This document shows positions 37,755-47,036 of a stretch of DNA of 64,000 bases, piece by piece. The number at the start of each line of letters is the position of its first letter. Position 1 is the stretch's first letter. The position numbers and the translations under genes were made by a program. The notes under the pieces were generated by a model, which had not been told where the DNA came from, did no database searches, and saw only the letters and a program-made list of their open reading frames with translations. This stretch comes from Williamsia faeni. Its GTDB lineage: Bacteria > Actinomycetota > Actinomycetes > Mycobacteriales > Mycobacteriaceae. The DNA is taken from contig QJJF01000004.1 of NCBI GenBank assembly GCA_003202005.1, forward strand, positions 249,898-313,897. Direction: 5' to 3'.

Positions 37755-38414
37755 GTGACCTCTACCGCTGATGCGGACCGATTCTTTGACGGGGCTGATC
37801 ACGACGACGATCCGATCGCCCGGGCGGTGGAGTCGGTGCGACGGGTCACAGCTGGGCTGGTCAGAGCCGGTCATCGCGCGGACCTTTCCGAGATCGCCGG
37901 TCGGATTCATGCCCTTGCCGATGATCTCGAGGCGCGCGTCCCCTCCGCACACGACCGGATGGAATCGATGGACCGAGAGGGCCGTGGATCGTTGTACAGC
38001 CCCGTGGTGGGTTCGCACAATGCGATCGCACCACCGGTCGCAATGCGGGCGGCCGACGGTGGTGCCGAGGGTTCGGTGACATTTTCCGTTGTCCATGAGC
38101 GAGCACCCGGTGTGGTTCACGAGGGTGTGGTGGCGATGCTCCTCGACGCCGCACTGGCCAACGCAAACGTGGTGGCCGGAGTGGCCGGCATGACCGCACA
38201 ACTCAACATCCGGTTTCATCAGCAGGTGCCGTCCGGGCAAGAATTGACGATCAGATCGCATCACGACCGGATCGACGGCCGCAAGGTGTACTCGAACTCG
38301 GAGGTGTGGCTGGGTGACGAGCGGTTGGTGAGCTCGGATGGTTTGTTCATCTCGCCAAAGGACGGCTCGGATGGGTTGTTCATCTCCTCGAGGAACAGGA
38401 TGACAGATGTGTAG
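37755..38414 (+). CDS. PaaI-like hotdog thioesterase 1
   Basis: 219 residues. An N-terminal helical segment (about 1-75) precedes the hotdog domain with VGSHNAIAPPVAM, VVHEGVVAMLLDAALA (helix), NIRFHQQVPSGQELT and VSSDGLFIS. GTG start at 37755 after AGGAG. The usual PaaI HGG is HEG here. Likely hydrolyses or binds an acyl-CoA of the pathway. Confidence 0.82.
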   Translation: MTSTADADRFFDGADHDDDPIARAVESVRRVTAGLVRAGHRADLSEIAGRIHALADDLEARVPSAHDRMESMDREGRGSLYSPVVGSHNAIAPPVAMRAADGGAEGSVTFSVVHERAPGVVHEGVVAMLLDAALANANVVAGVAGMTAQLNIRFHQQVPSGQELTIRSHHDRIDGRKVYSNSEVWLGDERLVSSDGLFISPKDGSDGLFISSRNRMTDV

Positions 38415-38958
38415 CGGCGACCACGGCCGGCGAGATCTCGAGTCGGCGGCCGAAGGTTTACGCCGGCTCACCGATCTGCTCCTTCGAGTGACCGATGATA
38501 GCGGCGGGCCCACCGCCGTGGCAGACGAACTCGACACAATCGCCCGGATGCTCGACGAGCAGACTAGCGATGAGACATCAGGTGTTCGGGATCCGGTGTC
38601 GGGCAAGGGAAATGCGATCGCGCCACCGATCGACATGGACATCGACGACAGCGGAAATGTCTCGGCGACAGGTCTTCTCGGGTTGGCGTACCAGGGTCCG
38701 AAAACATTGGTGCACGGCGGCATGTCCGCGCTGCTTCTGAGTCATGTCCTCGGAGCGGCCGGCACCGTGGCGGGAGAACACGCTGTGGTGCAGGAGTTGT
38801 CGGTGCGCTATCACCTGCCGACACCCCTGTTCACCCCGTTGGAGATCTCGGCATCACTGGGCGATCCGGCCGGTGATCACGCGCGCGGTTCGATCGAGGT
38901 GGACGGGGTCACCACCGTGTCGGCGGAAGCGCGGCTCGCGCTCCCGCCGCAGCAGTGA
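38407..38958 (+). CDS. PaaI-like hotdog thioesterase 2
   Basis: 183 residues, clearly related to the previous gene: GKGNAIAPPIDM, LVHGGMSALLLSHVLG, SVRYHLPTPLFTPLEI. It keeps HGG. Its start overlaps the end of the first thioesterase by 8 bp, so both are translated from one message. Tandem paralogues may form a heteromer. Confidence 0.82.
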   Translation: MCSGDHGRRDLESAAEGLRRLTDLLLRVTDDSGGPTAVADELDTIARMLDEQTSDETSGVRDPVSGKGNAIAPPIDMDIDDSGNVSATGLLGLAYQGPKTLVHGGMSALLLSHVLGAAGTVAGEHAVVQELSVRYHLPTPLFTPLEISASLGDPAGDHARGSIEVDGVTTVSAEARLALPPQQ

Positions 38959-38961
38959 CTG

Positions 38962-40254
38962 TCAATCCTTGGCTCCTGAAATCTCTTTCGCCTTTGCCGC
39001 GAAATCGGCAAAGCTGGTGCCGGACTTCTCGCGGGTACTCCACGCGTGGGTGCTGACGTCGTGTCCCTCGGCGGCCTTGCGTAGTGCCCCGACGGTGGCC
39101 TCCTCCCGGGGTACATGGGTGAACGGATCAAACGAGTACCACCGCATCGCGTTCTCGTAAGTCATCTTGTTGATCTCGGTGTCGGTGACGTTGTATTTGC
39201 TGAACACGCCCTCGAGTTCCTCCGGGGCATTGGGCCACATCGAGTCGCTATGCGGGTAGTCCATCTCCCAGCAGATGTTGTCGATACCGATCTCGTTGCG
39301 CAGCTGCACTCCGACCGGGTCGGAGATGAAACAGGTGAGGAAATGCTCGCGGAACACTTCGGAGGGGAGTTTGCCTTTGAAGTCCTGGTTGGTCCACGTC
39401 GAGTGCATGTCGTAGGTGCGATCGATACGTTCCAGGAAATACGGGATCCAGCCGGTGCCACCTTCGGACAACGCGATCTTCAGGTCGGGGAACTCCTTGA
39501 TCGGGTTCGACCACAACAAGTCGGCGGCGGCTTGCACGATGTTCATCGGCTGCAGCGTGATCAGCACATCCATCGGGCTGTCCGGAGAGGGAATCGACAA
39601 CCGCCCGGACGACCCGATGTGGACATTCATCACCGTGTCGGTCTCCACCAGTGCTTTCCACAGCGGATTCCAGTGGTCGCTGTGAAAGCTCGGGTAACCC
39701 AGCGCCGAGGGGTTCTCGGTGAAGGTGAGCGAGTGCACGCCCTTCTTCGATACCCGCCGAACCTCCTGCGCGCACAGTTCGGCATCCCAGATCGCCGGCA
39801 ATGCCATCGGAATGAACCGTCCCGGATGGGCTCCGCACCACTCGTCGATATGCCAATCGTTGTACGCCTGAACCAAAGCCAATGAGAAGTCGGCGTCATC
39901 GGTGGCGAACAACCGGGCGGCGAAACCAGGAAACGACGGAAAGTTCATCGTCGCCAGCACACCGCCGGCGTTCATGTCCTTGACCCGCTCAGCGGCGTCG
40001 TAACAGCCCGGACGAATCTCGTCGAGGCCCTGCGGTTCGAGGCCGTACTCCTCTTTCGGCCGCCCGGCGACCGCATTCAGGGCGACGTTGGGAATGACCG
40101 TCTCGCGGAATTGCCAGGTATCGCTGCCGTCGGGATTGTGGACAAGGCGGGGTGCATCGGCTTTGTATTTCGCCGGCAAATGGTTGTCGAACATGTCGGG
40201 TGGCTCGATGATGTGGTCGTCGATGCTGATCAGGATCATGTCGTCTTTGTTCAC
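38962..40254 (-). CDS. amidohydrolase-family protein (ACMSD-like)
   Basis: 430 residues. Metal-site motifs ISIDDHIIEPPDMF at the N-terminus, MNVHIGSSG (His), ALSEGG and EMDYPHSDSMWP near the end, typical of the amidohydrolase-2/ACMSD branch that decarboxylates or hydrolyses ring-cleavage products. ATG at 40254. A candidate operator 50 bp upstream (40308-40319) should control it. Convergent with the thioesterase pair. Confidence 0.88.
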   Translation of the reverse strand: MNKDDMILISIDDHIIEPPDMFDNHLPAKYKADAPRLVHNPDGSDTWQFRETVIPNVALNAVAGRPKEEYGLEPQGLDEIRPGCYDAAERVKDMNAGGVLATMNFPSFPGFAARLFATDDADFSLALVQAYNDWHIDEWCGAHPGRFIPMALPAIWDAELCAQEVRRVSKKGVHSLTFTENPSALGYPSFHSDHWNPLWKALVETDTVMNVHIGSSGRLSIPSPDSPMDVLITLQPMNIVQAAADLLWSNPIKEFPDLKIALSEGGTGWIPYFLERIDRTYDMHSTWTNQDFKGKLPSEVFREHFLTCFISDPVGVQLRNEIGIDNICWEMDYPHSDSMWPNAPEELEGVFSKYNVTDTEINKMTYENAMRWYSFDPFTHVPREEATVGALRKAAEGHDVSTHAWSTREKSGTSFADFAAKAKEISGAKD

Positions 40255-40304
40255 GCCCTTGCCCTTCCACTGGGGATGTGGCCGGCAGCCAGGGCCGGCT
40301 CAAT

Positions 40305-40320
40305 ACTGTACAAGCGTATT
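40305..40320. promoter_or_regulatory. candidate TetR operator site 2 (amidohydrolase promoter)
   Basis: Core GTAC-AAGC-GTAT at 40308-40319. On the minus strand it overlaps TACAGT (40305-40310), a plausible -10 for the amidohydrolase gene. Confidence 0.6.
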
Positions 40321-40357
40321 GTGATTGGGAGTTCTTGTGGGCGAATCGTCCGAATTG

Positions 40358-41719
40358 TCAGGCGTGGATACGCGCCTGCTCTTTGCGTTCGGTCACTGGT
40401 CGGGCCAGTTCCTGTTCGACGCAGATTTTTTGCAGATTCTCCAGCGTCTCGTCCAGACCTGCGCCGACTCGTGGGCCAGGAGTGAATGTGGCCGGTAAGT
40501 AGCGCATCCCCTGGATGACTCCGATGGTCTCGTAGTGGACGGTATTTTCGGGCACGCAGCGATAATCAGGCATTCGATCGAGCACCGCGCACAGCATCGA
40601 TTTGAACACCGTGCGAGCAAGGTTGGAACCGATACACCGGTGCATGCCGATCCCGAAGCTGAAATGTCGATTGCCGGTGCGGTCCAGGACGATGTCATTC
40701 GGATCGTGGAAGATCTCCGGATCGCGGTTGGCCATCGCCCAGGACAACCAGAGCCGGTCGCCTTCCTTGAGTTGCTTGCCATCGAGTTCCAGATCTGCGG
40801 CGATGGTCCGCCCATCGCCGGGCGCCGGGGTGTAGAAGCGTAGGAACTCTTCGGTTGCCGGGTCGAGTAGGTCGTCGCGGTCGCGACTGAGCACCTCACG
40901 CTCGTCGGGATTTTCCGAGAGCCATTCCAGGGCATGGGCTGTCAGCGCCGTGGTGGTGTCGAAGCCGCCTCCGATAAGCAAGTTCAACATCCCGAGCAGT
41001 TCCATGTCGGGGGCGGGTTCGCCATTGACGCTCAACCCTGCCAACGCGTTGATGATCCCGGGGCGGGGCTTGTCCCGAATCTCGGCAAGGTTTTCAAAAA
41101 GATCCATGCCCATGGCCATGTACAGCTCCAGCACGCGCGGCGCGTCCGGTGAATCGGGTGCCGTGTACACCGAGGCGTGCGCCGGTTCGTTGTACATTTC
41201 CCACTTCTGCAACGGAATACCCAGCATTGCGAGTGTGACCACGGCGGGGACGATGTTGGCCAGATCGTCGACGAAGTCGATGTGGCCGGTCTCGATCTTC
41301 TCATCGAGGCAAGCGCGCACCACATCGTCGATGAACGGCTCCCACCGCTTGATGGCGGCGGGCGACAGGTAGGGATTGAGTGCGCCGCGATAGATCTTGT
41401 GCTCAGGATCGTCCATCTCCAGCAAGCCGCCGCGGATGCTGACCTCCATCATCTTGGGTATCGAAATGCCTTGGTAGCCGCGACGTTCACCGTTGACGTC
41501 GTGGTCGGCAGATACGTCAGCGCTGCGGGCGAGTTCGAATACCGCGCGGTTGTCGGCCGCGACCCAGTGCCCGTTGTAGGTATCGGACCACGCGAGGGGG
41601 CACTTGCTTTGCATCTCCTCGGTGATATCGGTGAACCGCTCGCGGTATTCCGCGGTGTGGCGATCGAAGTGGTAGCGGGGCATCTTCCGGTCGCTGTCGC
41701 TGCCTTGATCAACACTCAT
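40358..41719 (-). CDS. cytochrome P450
   Basis: 453 residues. I-helix LIGGGFDTTTALTAH (oxygen-activation Asp-Thr), the K-helix ExxR in ATEEFLRF, and the heme loop FSFGIGMHRCIGSNLA with the Cys ligand. Start at 41719 after GAAAGGAGA; an upstream in-frame extension of 35 residues is unlikely. Class I soluble P450 needing ferredoxin and reductase partners, which are not in this window. Oxygenates the island's substrate; identity unknown. Operator site 3 lies 70 bp upstream. Confidence 0.93.
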   Translation of the reverse strand: MSVDQGSDSDRKMPRYHFDRHTAEYRERFTDITEEMQSKCPLAWSDTYNGHWVAADNRAVFELARSADVSADHDVNGERRGYQGISIPKMMEVSIRGGLLEMDDPEHKIYRGALNPYLSPAAIKRWEPFIDDVVRACLDEKIETGHIDFVDDLANIVPAVVTLAMLGIPLQKWEMYNEPAHASVYTAPDSPDAPRVLELYMAMGMDLFENLAEIRDKPRPGIINALAGLSVNGEPAPDMELLGMLNLLIGGGFDTTTALTAHALEWLSENPDEREVLSRDRDDLLDPATEEFLRFYTPAPGDGRTIAADLELDGKQLKEGDRLWLSWAMANRDPEIFHDPNDIVLDRTGNRHFSFGIGMHRCIGSNLARTVFKSMLCAVLDRMPDYRCVPENTVHYETIGVIQGMRYLPATFTPGPRVGAGLDETLENLQKICVEQELARPVTERKEQARIHA

Positions 41720-41788
41720 ACTGTGTCTCCTTTCATTGAGTGGCAACTGGTTTGGTGCCCGCCTGGTTTCATAGAGGCTCTTCGAAGT

Positions 41789-41806
41789 GCTGTACATACG
41801 TACAGC
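41789..41806. promoter_or_regulatory. candidate TetR operator site 3 (P450 promoter)
   Basis: The best palindrome of the set: GCTGTAC and GTACAGC are perfect 7-bp arms around ATAC (41796-41799). It lies 70 bp upstream of the P450 ATG, between the P450 and tetR genes, both on the minus strand. Confidence 0.7.
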
Positions 41807-41926
41807 TAGGAATGTGTATAGCACGGTGGCGCACGTCGCGGTACGGAAATGCGTCAGCCGATGATCGCCGGCATCGAATCCCAGCCGCGCACTATGGAGC
41901 TGCGTGCCCGGCGGGGGTCTGACGGG

Positions 41927-42565
41927 TCAGCTTCTGCCGCGGGTGGCGCTCTTTCGGCGACGAGTGGATTTGGTCGGTTCAATCGAATTGATGAACGTCT
42001 CAAACGACGCGACGACATCTTTGTGGGAAGCCGTGATCCCGGCTCCCTTTTCCAGATTGAGCAACTTGGGGAGACCGGAGATCAGGACCACCAATCCGCC
42101 GGCATCAAGGGGGAACTCGGCGTTGCCTGTGGTGGCCGACCGCTCGGCCAGGACGTCGAGTTGGATCTGCCGAATCCGTGCGGTGACCTGCGCGATCTCG
42201 GCCCCGATGGCGGCTCGATGGTTGCCCAGTGCCATGAACTCGGTGACGAGGGCGCCCTGTGCCTCGGCCCAGCTGAACTCCCACATGACGTGCAGCGGTT
42301 CTTCCGGCCGTGCCTGTAGTGCTTCGCGGAGGCGTTGCTCGTTTTCCTCGGTTCGCCGGCGGATGGTCGCGAGGAAGATGTCGTCGAGGGTGGGGAAGTA
42401 GTACTGGACGAGGCTCGGTGTGACGCCGGCCTTGGCGGCGACCACACGATAGGTGACGCTCGGATAGCCTTCGGAGACCATGATCTTCTCGACGGTGTCG
42501 AGGATGGTGTCCCTGGTCTTCGACGTTTCCGCGCCTACGCGCCGGGCCGTTGGTGGCATCTTCAC
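41927..42565 (-). CDS. TetR-family regulator of the catabolic island
   Basis: 212 residues. DNA-binding helix-turn-helix: TRDTILDTVEKIMVSEGYPSV and YRVVAAKAGVTPSLVQYYFP. C-terminal ligand domain, then a basic tail TKSTRRRKSATRGRS. First codon GTG at 42565 or ATG at 42559. Divergent from the SnoaL-like gene with an operator-like site between them, so probably autoregulated. It most likely binds the TAC-A(N2)C-GTA sites. Ligand unknown. Confidence 0.9.
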   Translation of the reverse strand: MKMPPTARRVGAETSKTRDTILDTVEKIMVSEGYPSVTYRVVAAKAGVTPSLVQYYFPTLDDIFLATIRRRTEENEQRLREALQARPEEPLHVMWEFSWAEAQGALVTEFMALGNHRAAIGAEIAQVTARIRQIQLDVLAERSATTGNAEFPLDAGGLVVLISGLPKLLNLEKGAGITASHKDVVASFETFINSIEPTKSTRRRKSATRGRS

Positions 42566-42608
42566 AACCTGTCTTCTCGTGGTCCCGCCATTTTCGCACC
42601 TCGTCCTC

Positions 42609-42626
42609 GCTGTACAACCGTATGGT
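42609..42626. promoter_or_regulatory. candidate TetR operator site 4 (tetR/SnoaL divergent promoter)
   Basis: Core GTAC-AACC-GTAT at 42612-42623, overlapping TATGGT (42621-42626), a likely -10 for the plus-strand SnoaL-like gene. Placed to control both divergent genes. Confidence 0.65.
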
Positions 42627-42698
42627 GAGTGTCGGGTCGGTCGCAGCCGAATGAGCCATGTGACGGTCGCCGATCCGCACCGAACAGGAAAGCGCGAA

Positions 42699-43274
42699 AT
42701 GGAGAAACTCTTGACGCTCGAATCGACTTTGGAACAGTTGCAGGCAGATGTTCGCTACCTCAAGGACCGCACGGAGATCCTGGACTGTGTGGCGCGGCAT
42801 GCTCGCGGATGCGATCGCCATGACATCGACCTCATCACCGCGGCGTATCACGACGATGCCGTCGATGAGCACGGGTACGCGTCCAATGCGGGCCCGGAAT
42901 ACGGTGAGTGGGCCAACCGGGTTCACGCTGAGACGTCGCTGGTGCACACCCACAACATCACCACCCACTCGTGCGACATCGATGGCGACACCGCCCATGC
43001 CGAGAGTTACGTGCTCGTGGTCCTGATCGGCAATGACGGCACCACGGCCCAGTTCATCAGTGGTCGCTACCTCGATCGCCTGGAGCGTCGAGAGGGGCAG
43101 TGGCGTATCGCGATTCGACGGTCGACCGTGGAAGCGATGTTCCTGGGCGATGCGCGCGTACTCAAGTCGTCGTTCTTCACCGAGAAGGGTTATCTCGTTG
43201 GCACCCGTGATCGGAGCGACCTGTCGTACGAACGGCCCCTGAAATTGGACATTCCGGCACCTGCGCGGTGGTGA
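42699..43274 (+). CDS. SnoaL/NTF2-like protein
   Basis: 191 residues. The small cone-shaped NTF2 fold: LEQLQADVRYLKDRTEILDC, RHARGCDRHDIDLITAAYHD, and ISGRYLDRLERREGQWRIAI. Such proteins in catabolic clusters act as isomerases, hydratases, dehydratases or cyclases; the HDIDL start and YHDDAV recall bile-acid 7-alpha-dehydratase-like members (family-level inference). ATG at 42699 after AGGAAAG; a longer form from 42654 is possible. Confidence 0.82.
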   Translation: MEKLLTLESTLEQLQADVRYLKDRTEILDCVARHARGCDRHDIDLITAAYHDDAVDEHGYASNAGPEYGEWANRVHAETSLVHTHNITTHSCDIDGDTAHAESYVLVVLIGNDGTTAQFISGRYLDRLERREGQWRIAIRRSTVEAMFLGDARVLKSSFFTEKGYLVGTRDRSDLSYERPLKLDIPAPARW

Positions 43275-43355
43275 TCGGGGTACCGTTGCCCGCGGCGCGA
43301 CCGCGTGTTCTGCGTTCCATGATCCCCGGAGATGTTCTGCTGCAAGGAGATAACG

Positions 43356-44840
43356 ATGACTGACGTTCAGGTCGAGACCGGGCTGCTGGCCGGCGATCAA
43401 CGCATGCTGATCGACGGGGAGTTGCAACACACCGCAAGCGGCGCGCTCTTCGACGTCATACATCCGGGTTCGGAGCAGGTGGTGGGCCAGGCGACCGACG
43501 GCACCGTCGCCGACATGGAACGCGCGGTGGGTGCTGCCCGTCGGGCCTTCGACGAGACCGACTGGTCCCACAATGTCGAGTTCCGGTACCACTGCCTCAC
43601 GCAGTTGTACGAGGCACTCGTCCGAAACAAGGAACGGATTCGTCGGATCGTGGTGACTGAGGTGGGGTGTCCGGTCAGCATGACCGGCAGTCAGGTCGAT
43701 TCCCCGATCGAAGAGGTCAAGCACTGGGCGGAGTATGGTCGCGCGTTCAATTATCTCGAGGACACCGGCGTCCACGAAACGGTGATGGGGCAGGCGCGGC
43801 ACCTGATCCACTACGACCCGGTGGGGGTCGTCGGAGCGATCACGCCCTGGAACGTGCCGTTCTACCTGAACATCGCCGAGACGGTCGCGCCACTGATGGC
43901 CGGGAACACCGTGGTGCTCAAGCCCGCTCAGTGGACACCCTGGTCCGGCACTGAACTCGGCAGAATCGTCGCCGAGGAGACGGACATCCCGGCGGGGGTG
44001 TTCAACGTGGTCGTCTCGAACGCCAACGAGGTCGGCGCAGCGTTGTCGGCTGATCCGCGGGTCGACATGATCACGTTCACCGGGTCCACCGCCACCGGCC
44101 GGGCGATCCTCGCGGCCGGTGCCCCGACGGTGAAGAAGGCGCTGATGGAACTCGGTGGCAAGTCTGCCCACATCGTCTGCGATGACGCCGATTTCACCGC
44201 GTGCCTGCCTATGGCAGCGATGATGGCCTGTGCGATGTCGGGACAGAGTTGCATCCTGCCCAGCCGAATCCTGCTGCCGCGTAGCCGCTATGAAGAGGGT
44301 TTGGCGATTCTTGCGGCCACCATGGAGAACATTCCGATGGGTGACCCCTGGCAAGAGGGCATCATGCAGGGACCACAGATCAGCGAGACTCAGCGCAACA
44401 AGGTCCTCGGCCTGATCCGGTCGGGCATCGACTCCGGTGCCCGGGTGATCATCGGCGGTGGTACCCCAGAGAATCTGCCGACCGGCTACTACGTCCAGCC
44501 GACGTTGCTCGCCGACGTCGATCCCGATTCCCAGGTGGCACAAGAGGAGATCTTCGGCCCGGTCCTCTGCGTGATCCCATACGACACCGACGAGGACGCC
44601 ATCGTCATCGCGAATAATTCGATCTACGGATTGTCCGGGGAGGTCAGCAGCGCCGACAACGACCGGGCGTTGCGGATTGCGCAGCGGCTGCGGACCGGCA
44701 GCGTCACCGTCAACAGCAAGTCGTTCTTCGGTATCACCAGCCCGTTCGGCGGAACCAAACAGAGCGGACTCGGCAGGCGCAACGGCGACTTCGGTTTCAA
44801 GGAGTACCTCGAGATGAAGACCATCGGCCAGCCTGTCTAG
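43356..44840 (+). CDS. aldehyde dehydrogenase
   Basis: 494 residues. ITPWNVPFYL, VLKPAQWTP, FTGSTATG, the Glu of LMELGGKSAHIV and the catalytic Cys in MSGQSCILPSRIL, then QEEIFGPVLCVI and FGGTKQSGLGRRNG. ATG at 43356 after AAGGAG; an upstream in-frame ATG would add eight residues. Downstream of the SnoaL gene on the same strand with an 81-bp gap, so probably cotranscribed. Convergent with the DapB-like gene, overlapping by 4 bp. Confidence 0.93.
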   Translation: MTDVQVETGLLAGDQRMLIDGELQHTASGALFDVIHPGSEQVVGQATDGTVADMERAVGAARRAFDETDWSHNVEFRYHCLTQLYEALVRNKERIRRIVVTEVGCPVSMTGSQVDSPIEEVKHWAEYGRAFNYLEDTGVHETVMGQARHLIHYDPVGVVGAITPWNVPFYLNIAETVAPLMAGNTVVLKPAQWTPWSGTELGRIVAEETDIPAGVFNVVVSNANEVGAALSADPRVDMITFTGSTATGRAILAAGAPTVKKALMELGGKSAHIVCDDADFTACLPMAAMMACAMSGQSCILPSRILLPRSRYEEGLAILAATMENIPMGDPWQEGIMQGPQISETQRNKVLGLIRSGIDSGARVIIGGGTPENLPTGYYVQPTLLADVDPDSQVAQEEIFGPVLCVIPYDTDEDAIVIANNSIYGLSGEVSSADNDRALRIAQRLRTGSVTVNSKSFFGITSPFGGTKQSGLGRRNGDFGFKEYLEMKTIGQPV

Positions 44841-45928
44841 ACCTTGAATCGACCCGCGAATCCTCGCAGCGGCAGATCGGCGCTCGTGAGGATGCCCGGT
44901 CGTGCTTCGACAACACTCCGGATCGCGTTGAGGGCCGGAAGTCCGGTGACAGTCATGCCGATTGAGGCGAAGTCTTCCGGATTGTCCAGTTTCACACCGG
45001 GTTTCGGGAAGATCATGTGCTTGCTGTAGATATTCGGGTCGCCGGAGATCTGGGTGATATAGCAGCCCTTGATATCCCAGGAGGGGCTCGTGAAAGGGGT
45101 CATCTGCCATTCGAGATGCGATTCGATACGTGGTATGCCGTCGACGAGACCCTGATACTTGATGTAGTTGGCGCCCAGCGAACCTTTGGGTAGCTGATAC
45201 CAGCCGAGATCGACATCCTTGGTACAGGCGCCGAGCTCGTAGGAAAAGGTCACCTCGTCGAGTTCGAGGTCGAAGCAGTCGGCCATGAGATAGACGCTGT
45301 CGGCGAATACCCGGGTGTACTTCTCGAGCGATCCCGGGATGGACGGGTCGTCGATCGATACGCCGTAGCCGACCTCCTTCCAGGTGTCGACCGAGTGATG
45401 GCAGGAGACGTCGACCGATTCGATCACGGTGACGTTCTCGATCTCGGATACGTCGGCGCTGTGCACGACCGCGAGAATCTGGTTGAGACCGGGATTCATG
45501 CCGGTGCCGTAGAACGTCGACCCCCCACGCAGGCAGGCGTCCTGCAGAACCTCGGACACCTTCCGTCCCGACGGGTAGGGATGGTTCTGGTTGCGATGGT
45601 GCCCGGTGATCCAGTCGGCGGTCGTGACGATGTTGATCCCGGCTTCGAGAACCTTTTCGTACAGCGTCTCGTCGGGAAACACCCCGTGGAAGGTGAGTAC
45701 ATCGGGCCGGGCGTTGATGATCTCCTCGATGGTGCCGGTGGCCGTCACGCCGATCGGGTCGAGGCCGGCGATCTCGCCGGCGTCGCGGCCGACCTTTTCT
45801 GCTGTGTAGCAGTGCAATCCGATCAGTTCGAGGTCGGGGTGTTCGCCGATGCGCTTGATCATCTCGGTGCCGACATTGCCTGTCGCCACCTGGAAGACGC
45901 GGATCGGATCGGCCTTGGATGTACTCAC
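44837..45928 (-). CDS. DapB-like NAD(P)H-dependent dehydrogenase/reductase
   Basis: 363 residues. N-terminal Rossmann stretch RVFQVATGNVGTEMIKRIGE, then HPDLELIGLHCY, TFHGVFPDETLYEKVLEAG and STFYGTGMNPGLNQILA. Resembles the dihydrodipicolinate-reductase-like family that occurs in actinobacterial catabolic clusters. GTG at 45928 overlaps the Rieske stop (GTGA) with GAAAGGA upstream, so it is cotranslated with the oxygenase. Probably oxidises or reduces a pathway intermediate. Confidence 0.82.
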   Translation of the reverse strand: MSTSKADPIRVFQVATGNVGTEMIKRIGEHPDLELIGLHCYTAEKVGRDAGEIAGLDPIGVTATGTIEEIINARPDVLTFHGVFPDETLYEKVLEAGINIVTTADWITGHHRNQNHPYPSGRKVSEVLQDACLRGGSTFYGTGMNPGLNQILAVVHSADVSEIENVTVIESVDVSCHHSVDTWKEVGYGVSIDDPSIPGSLEKYTRVFADSVYLMADCFDLELDEVTFSYELGACTKDVDLGWYQLPKGSLGANYIKYQGLVDGIPRIESHLEWQMTPFTSPSWDIKGCYITQISGDPNIYSKHMIFPKPGVKLDNPEDFASIGMTVTGLPALNAIRSVVEARPGILTSADLPLRGFAGRFKV

Positions 45929-46917
45929 TGGAGTCCTTTCGAGGGATAGAACTGCGTCGCCCACTGCCGCAGTTGGGTGAAACCTTCGTATTCGCCACGG
46001 GACAACGCCGGTGGGTCGGAGTAACGCTGGTGAGACCAGATGTGGATGTCGGCGACGAACTGCTCGATCACGGCGTCGGCGAGAAACTTTGCCCCGGAGG
46101 GTATCTCGGTGCGGTCGTCGCCTGGTTTGCGGCCGATCCAGACGCTGAATCGGATGTCCGAGGTGGAGTCGTCGACGGGGGTCACCGCGGTGAGTGTGCG
46201 GTTGTCGATCATGCCCCAGCTCTTGGTCGCGGCGACTCCCAGCCCGGCGTTGATCGCCTGCACGCCGCTGTTGACGTCTTCGGCCTTGGTGTTCTCATCG
46301 AAGGCGATGGTGAAATCGACGTAGGAGGTGGGTTCGGTGAAATCGTGCCGGGTGATGTCCGGCATGAACGGGACCTTGTGGACGAACTTGAAATGCGCGA
46401 AGTCCACGCCGTTCTCCATGACGTATTGCGGATGCAACTCCAAGCCCGGGCGAAACAGGGAGGCCGCTGGATAGGAGGGGTAGTAGTCGGCGGCGGTGCA
46501 GTTGTCGTCGAATCCGGCCAGGACGTCCGGTACATCGAAGTACGGCGGGGCGCCATCGACGTCGTGCCAGATAAAGATCGATTCGTTCAGTTCGGCCACC
46601 GGATAGGTTCGGATGCGCCGGCCCTTGTTCGGGCGTTTCTCGTAGGGGATGCAGACGTTGCGGCCATCGCTGTTCCACTCCCAACCGTGAAATGGGCAGA
46701 CGATGCGATCACCTTCGACATGTCCGCCGTATCCGAGGTGGGCGCCGAGATGTTCGCAGTAGGCGTCCATCACCGACACGTCACCGGTGGCGGATCGCCA
46801 CCCGACCATCTCTGTGTCGAAGTACTTCATCTTGTGGACCTCGCCGACCGCGATCTCGGCGGACCACGCCACCTGAAACCAGCCGGTGGGTTTCATCGGC
46901 AGGGGAGTTCTGGCCAT
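45925..46917 (-). CDS. Rieske non-heme iron oxygenase, KshA-like
   Basis: 330 residues. Rieske [2Fe-2S] site: YCEHLGAHLGYGG (Cys-x-His) and IVCPFHGWEW (Cys-x2-His). Mononuclear iron site ENGVDFAHFKFVH (Asp-x2-His-x4-His). The overall layout resembles 3-ketosteroid 9-alpha-hydroxylase oxygenase components, which need a separate reductase (not in this window). Divergent from the second TetR gene by 126 bp. Confidence 0.9.
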   Translation of the reverse strand: MARTPLPMKPTGWFQVAWSAEIAVGEVHKMKYFDTEMVGWRSATGDVSVMDAYCEHLGAHLGYGGHVEGDRIVCPFHGWEWNSDGRNVCIPYEKRPNKGRRIRTYPVAELNESIFIWHDVDGAPPYFDVPDVLAGFDDNCTAADYYPSYPAASLFRPGLELHPQYVMENGVDFAHFKFVHKVPFMPDITRHDFTEPTSYVDFTIAFDENTKAEDVNSGVQAINAGLGVAATKSWGMIDNRTLTAVTPVDDSTSDIRFSVWIGRKPGDDRTEIPSGAKFLADAVIEQFVADIHIWSHQRYSDPPALSRGEYEGFTQLRQWATQFYPSKGLQ

Positions 46918-47030
46918 CTGGCATCCCTTCGTCCGGCAGTCGCCCGACTCGATCTGTGCAGAATCGTAGTGGGGTCTGTGAAAAAAGAACAGAGGGTTCG
47001 GTGAAACTAGGTACGGGCGCGCGCAACGGA

Positions 47031-47036
47031 TAGAGT
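47031..47036 (+). promoter_or_regulatory. -10 element of leaderless TetR 2 promoter
   Basis: TAGAGT ends 7 nt before the GTG at 47044. No Shine-Dalgarno sequence lies between. Confidence 0.5.

Noticed and set aside
42105..45998. A 1297-codon open frame on the minus strand
   Set aside because: It runs antisense to the SnoaL and aldehyde dehydrogenase genes and out of frame through the tetR and DapB-like genes; its translation has no domain and is Arg/Asp-rich, the usual artefact of GC-rich DNA.
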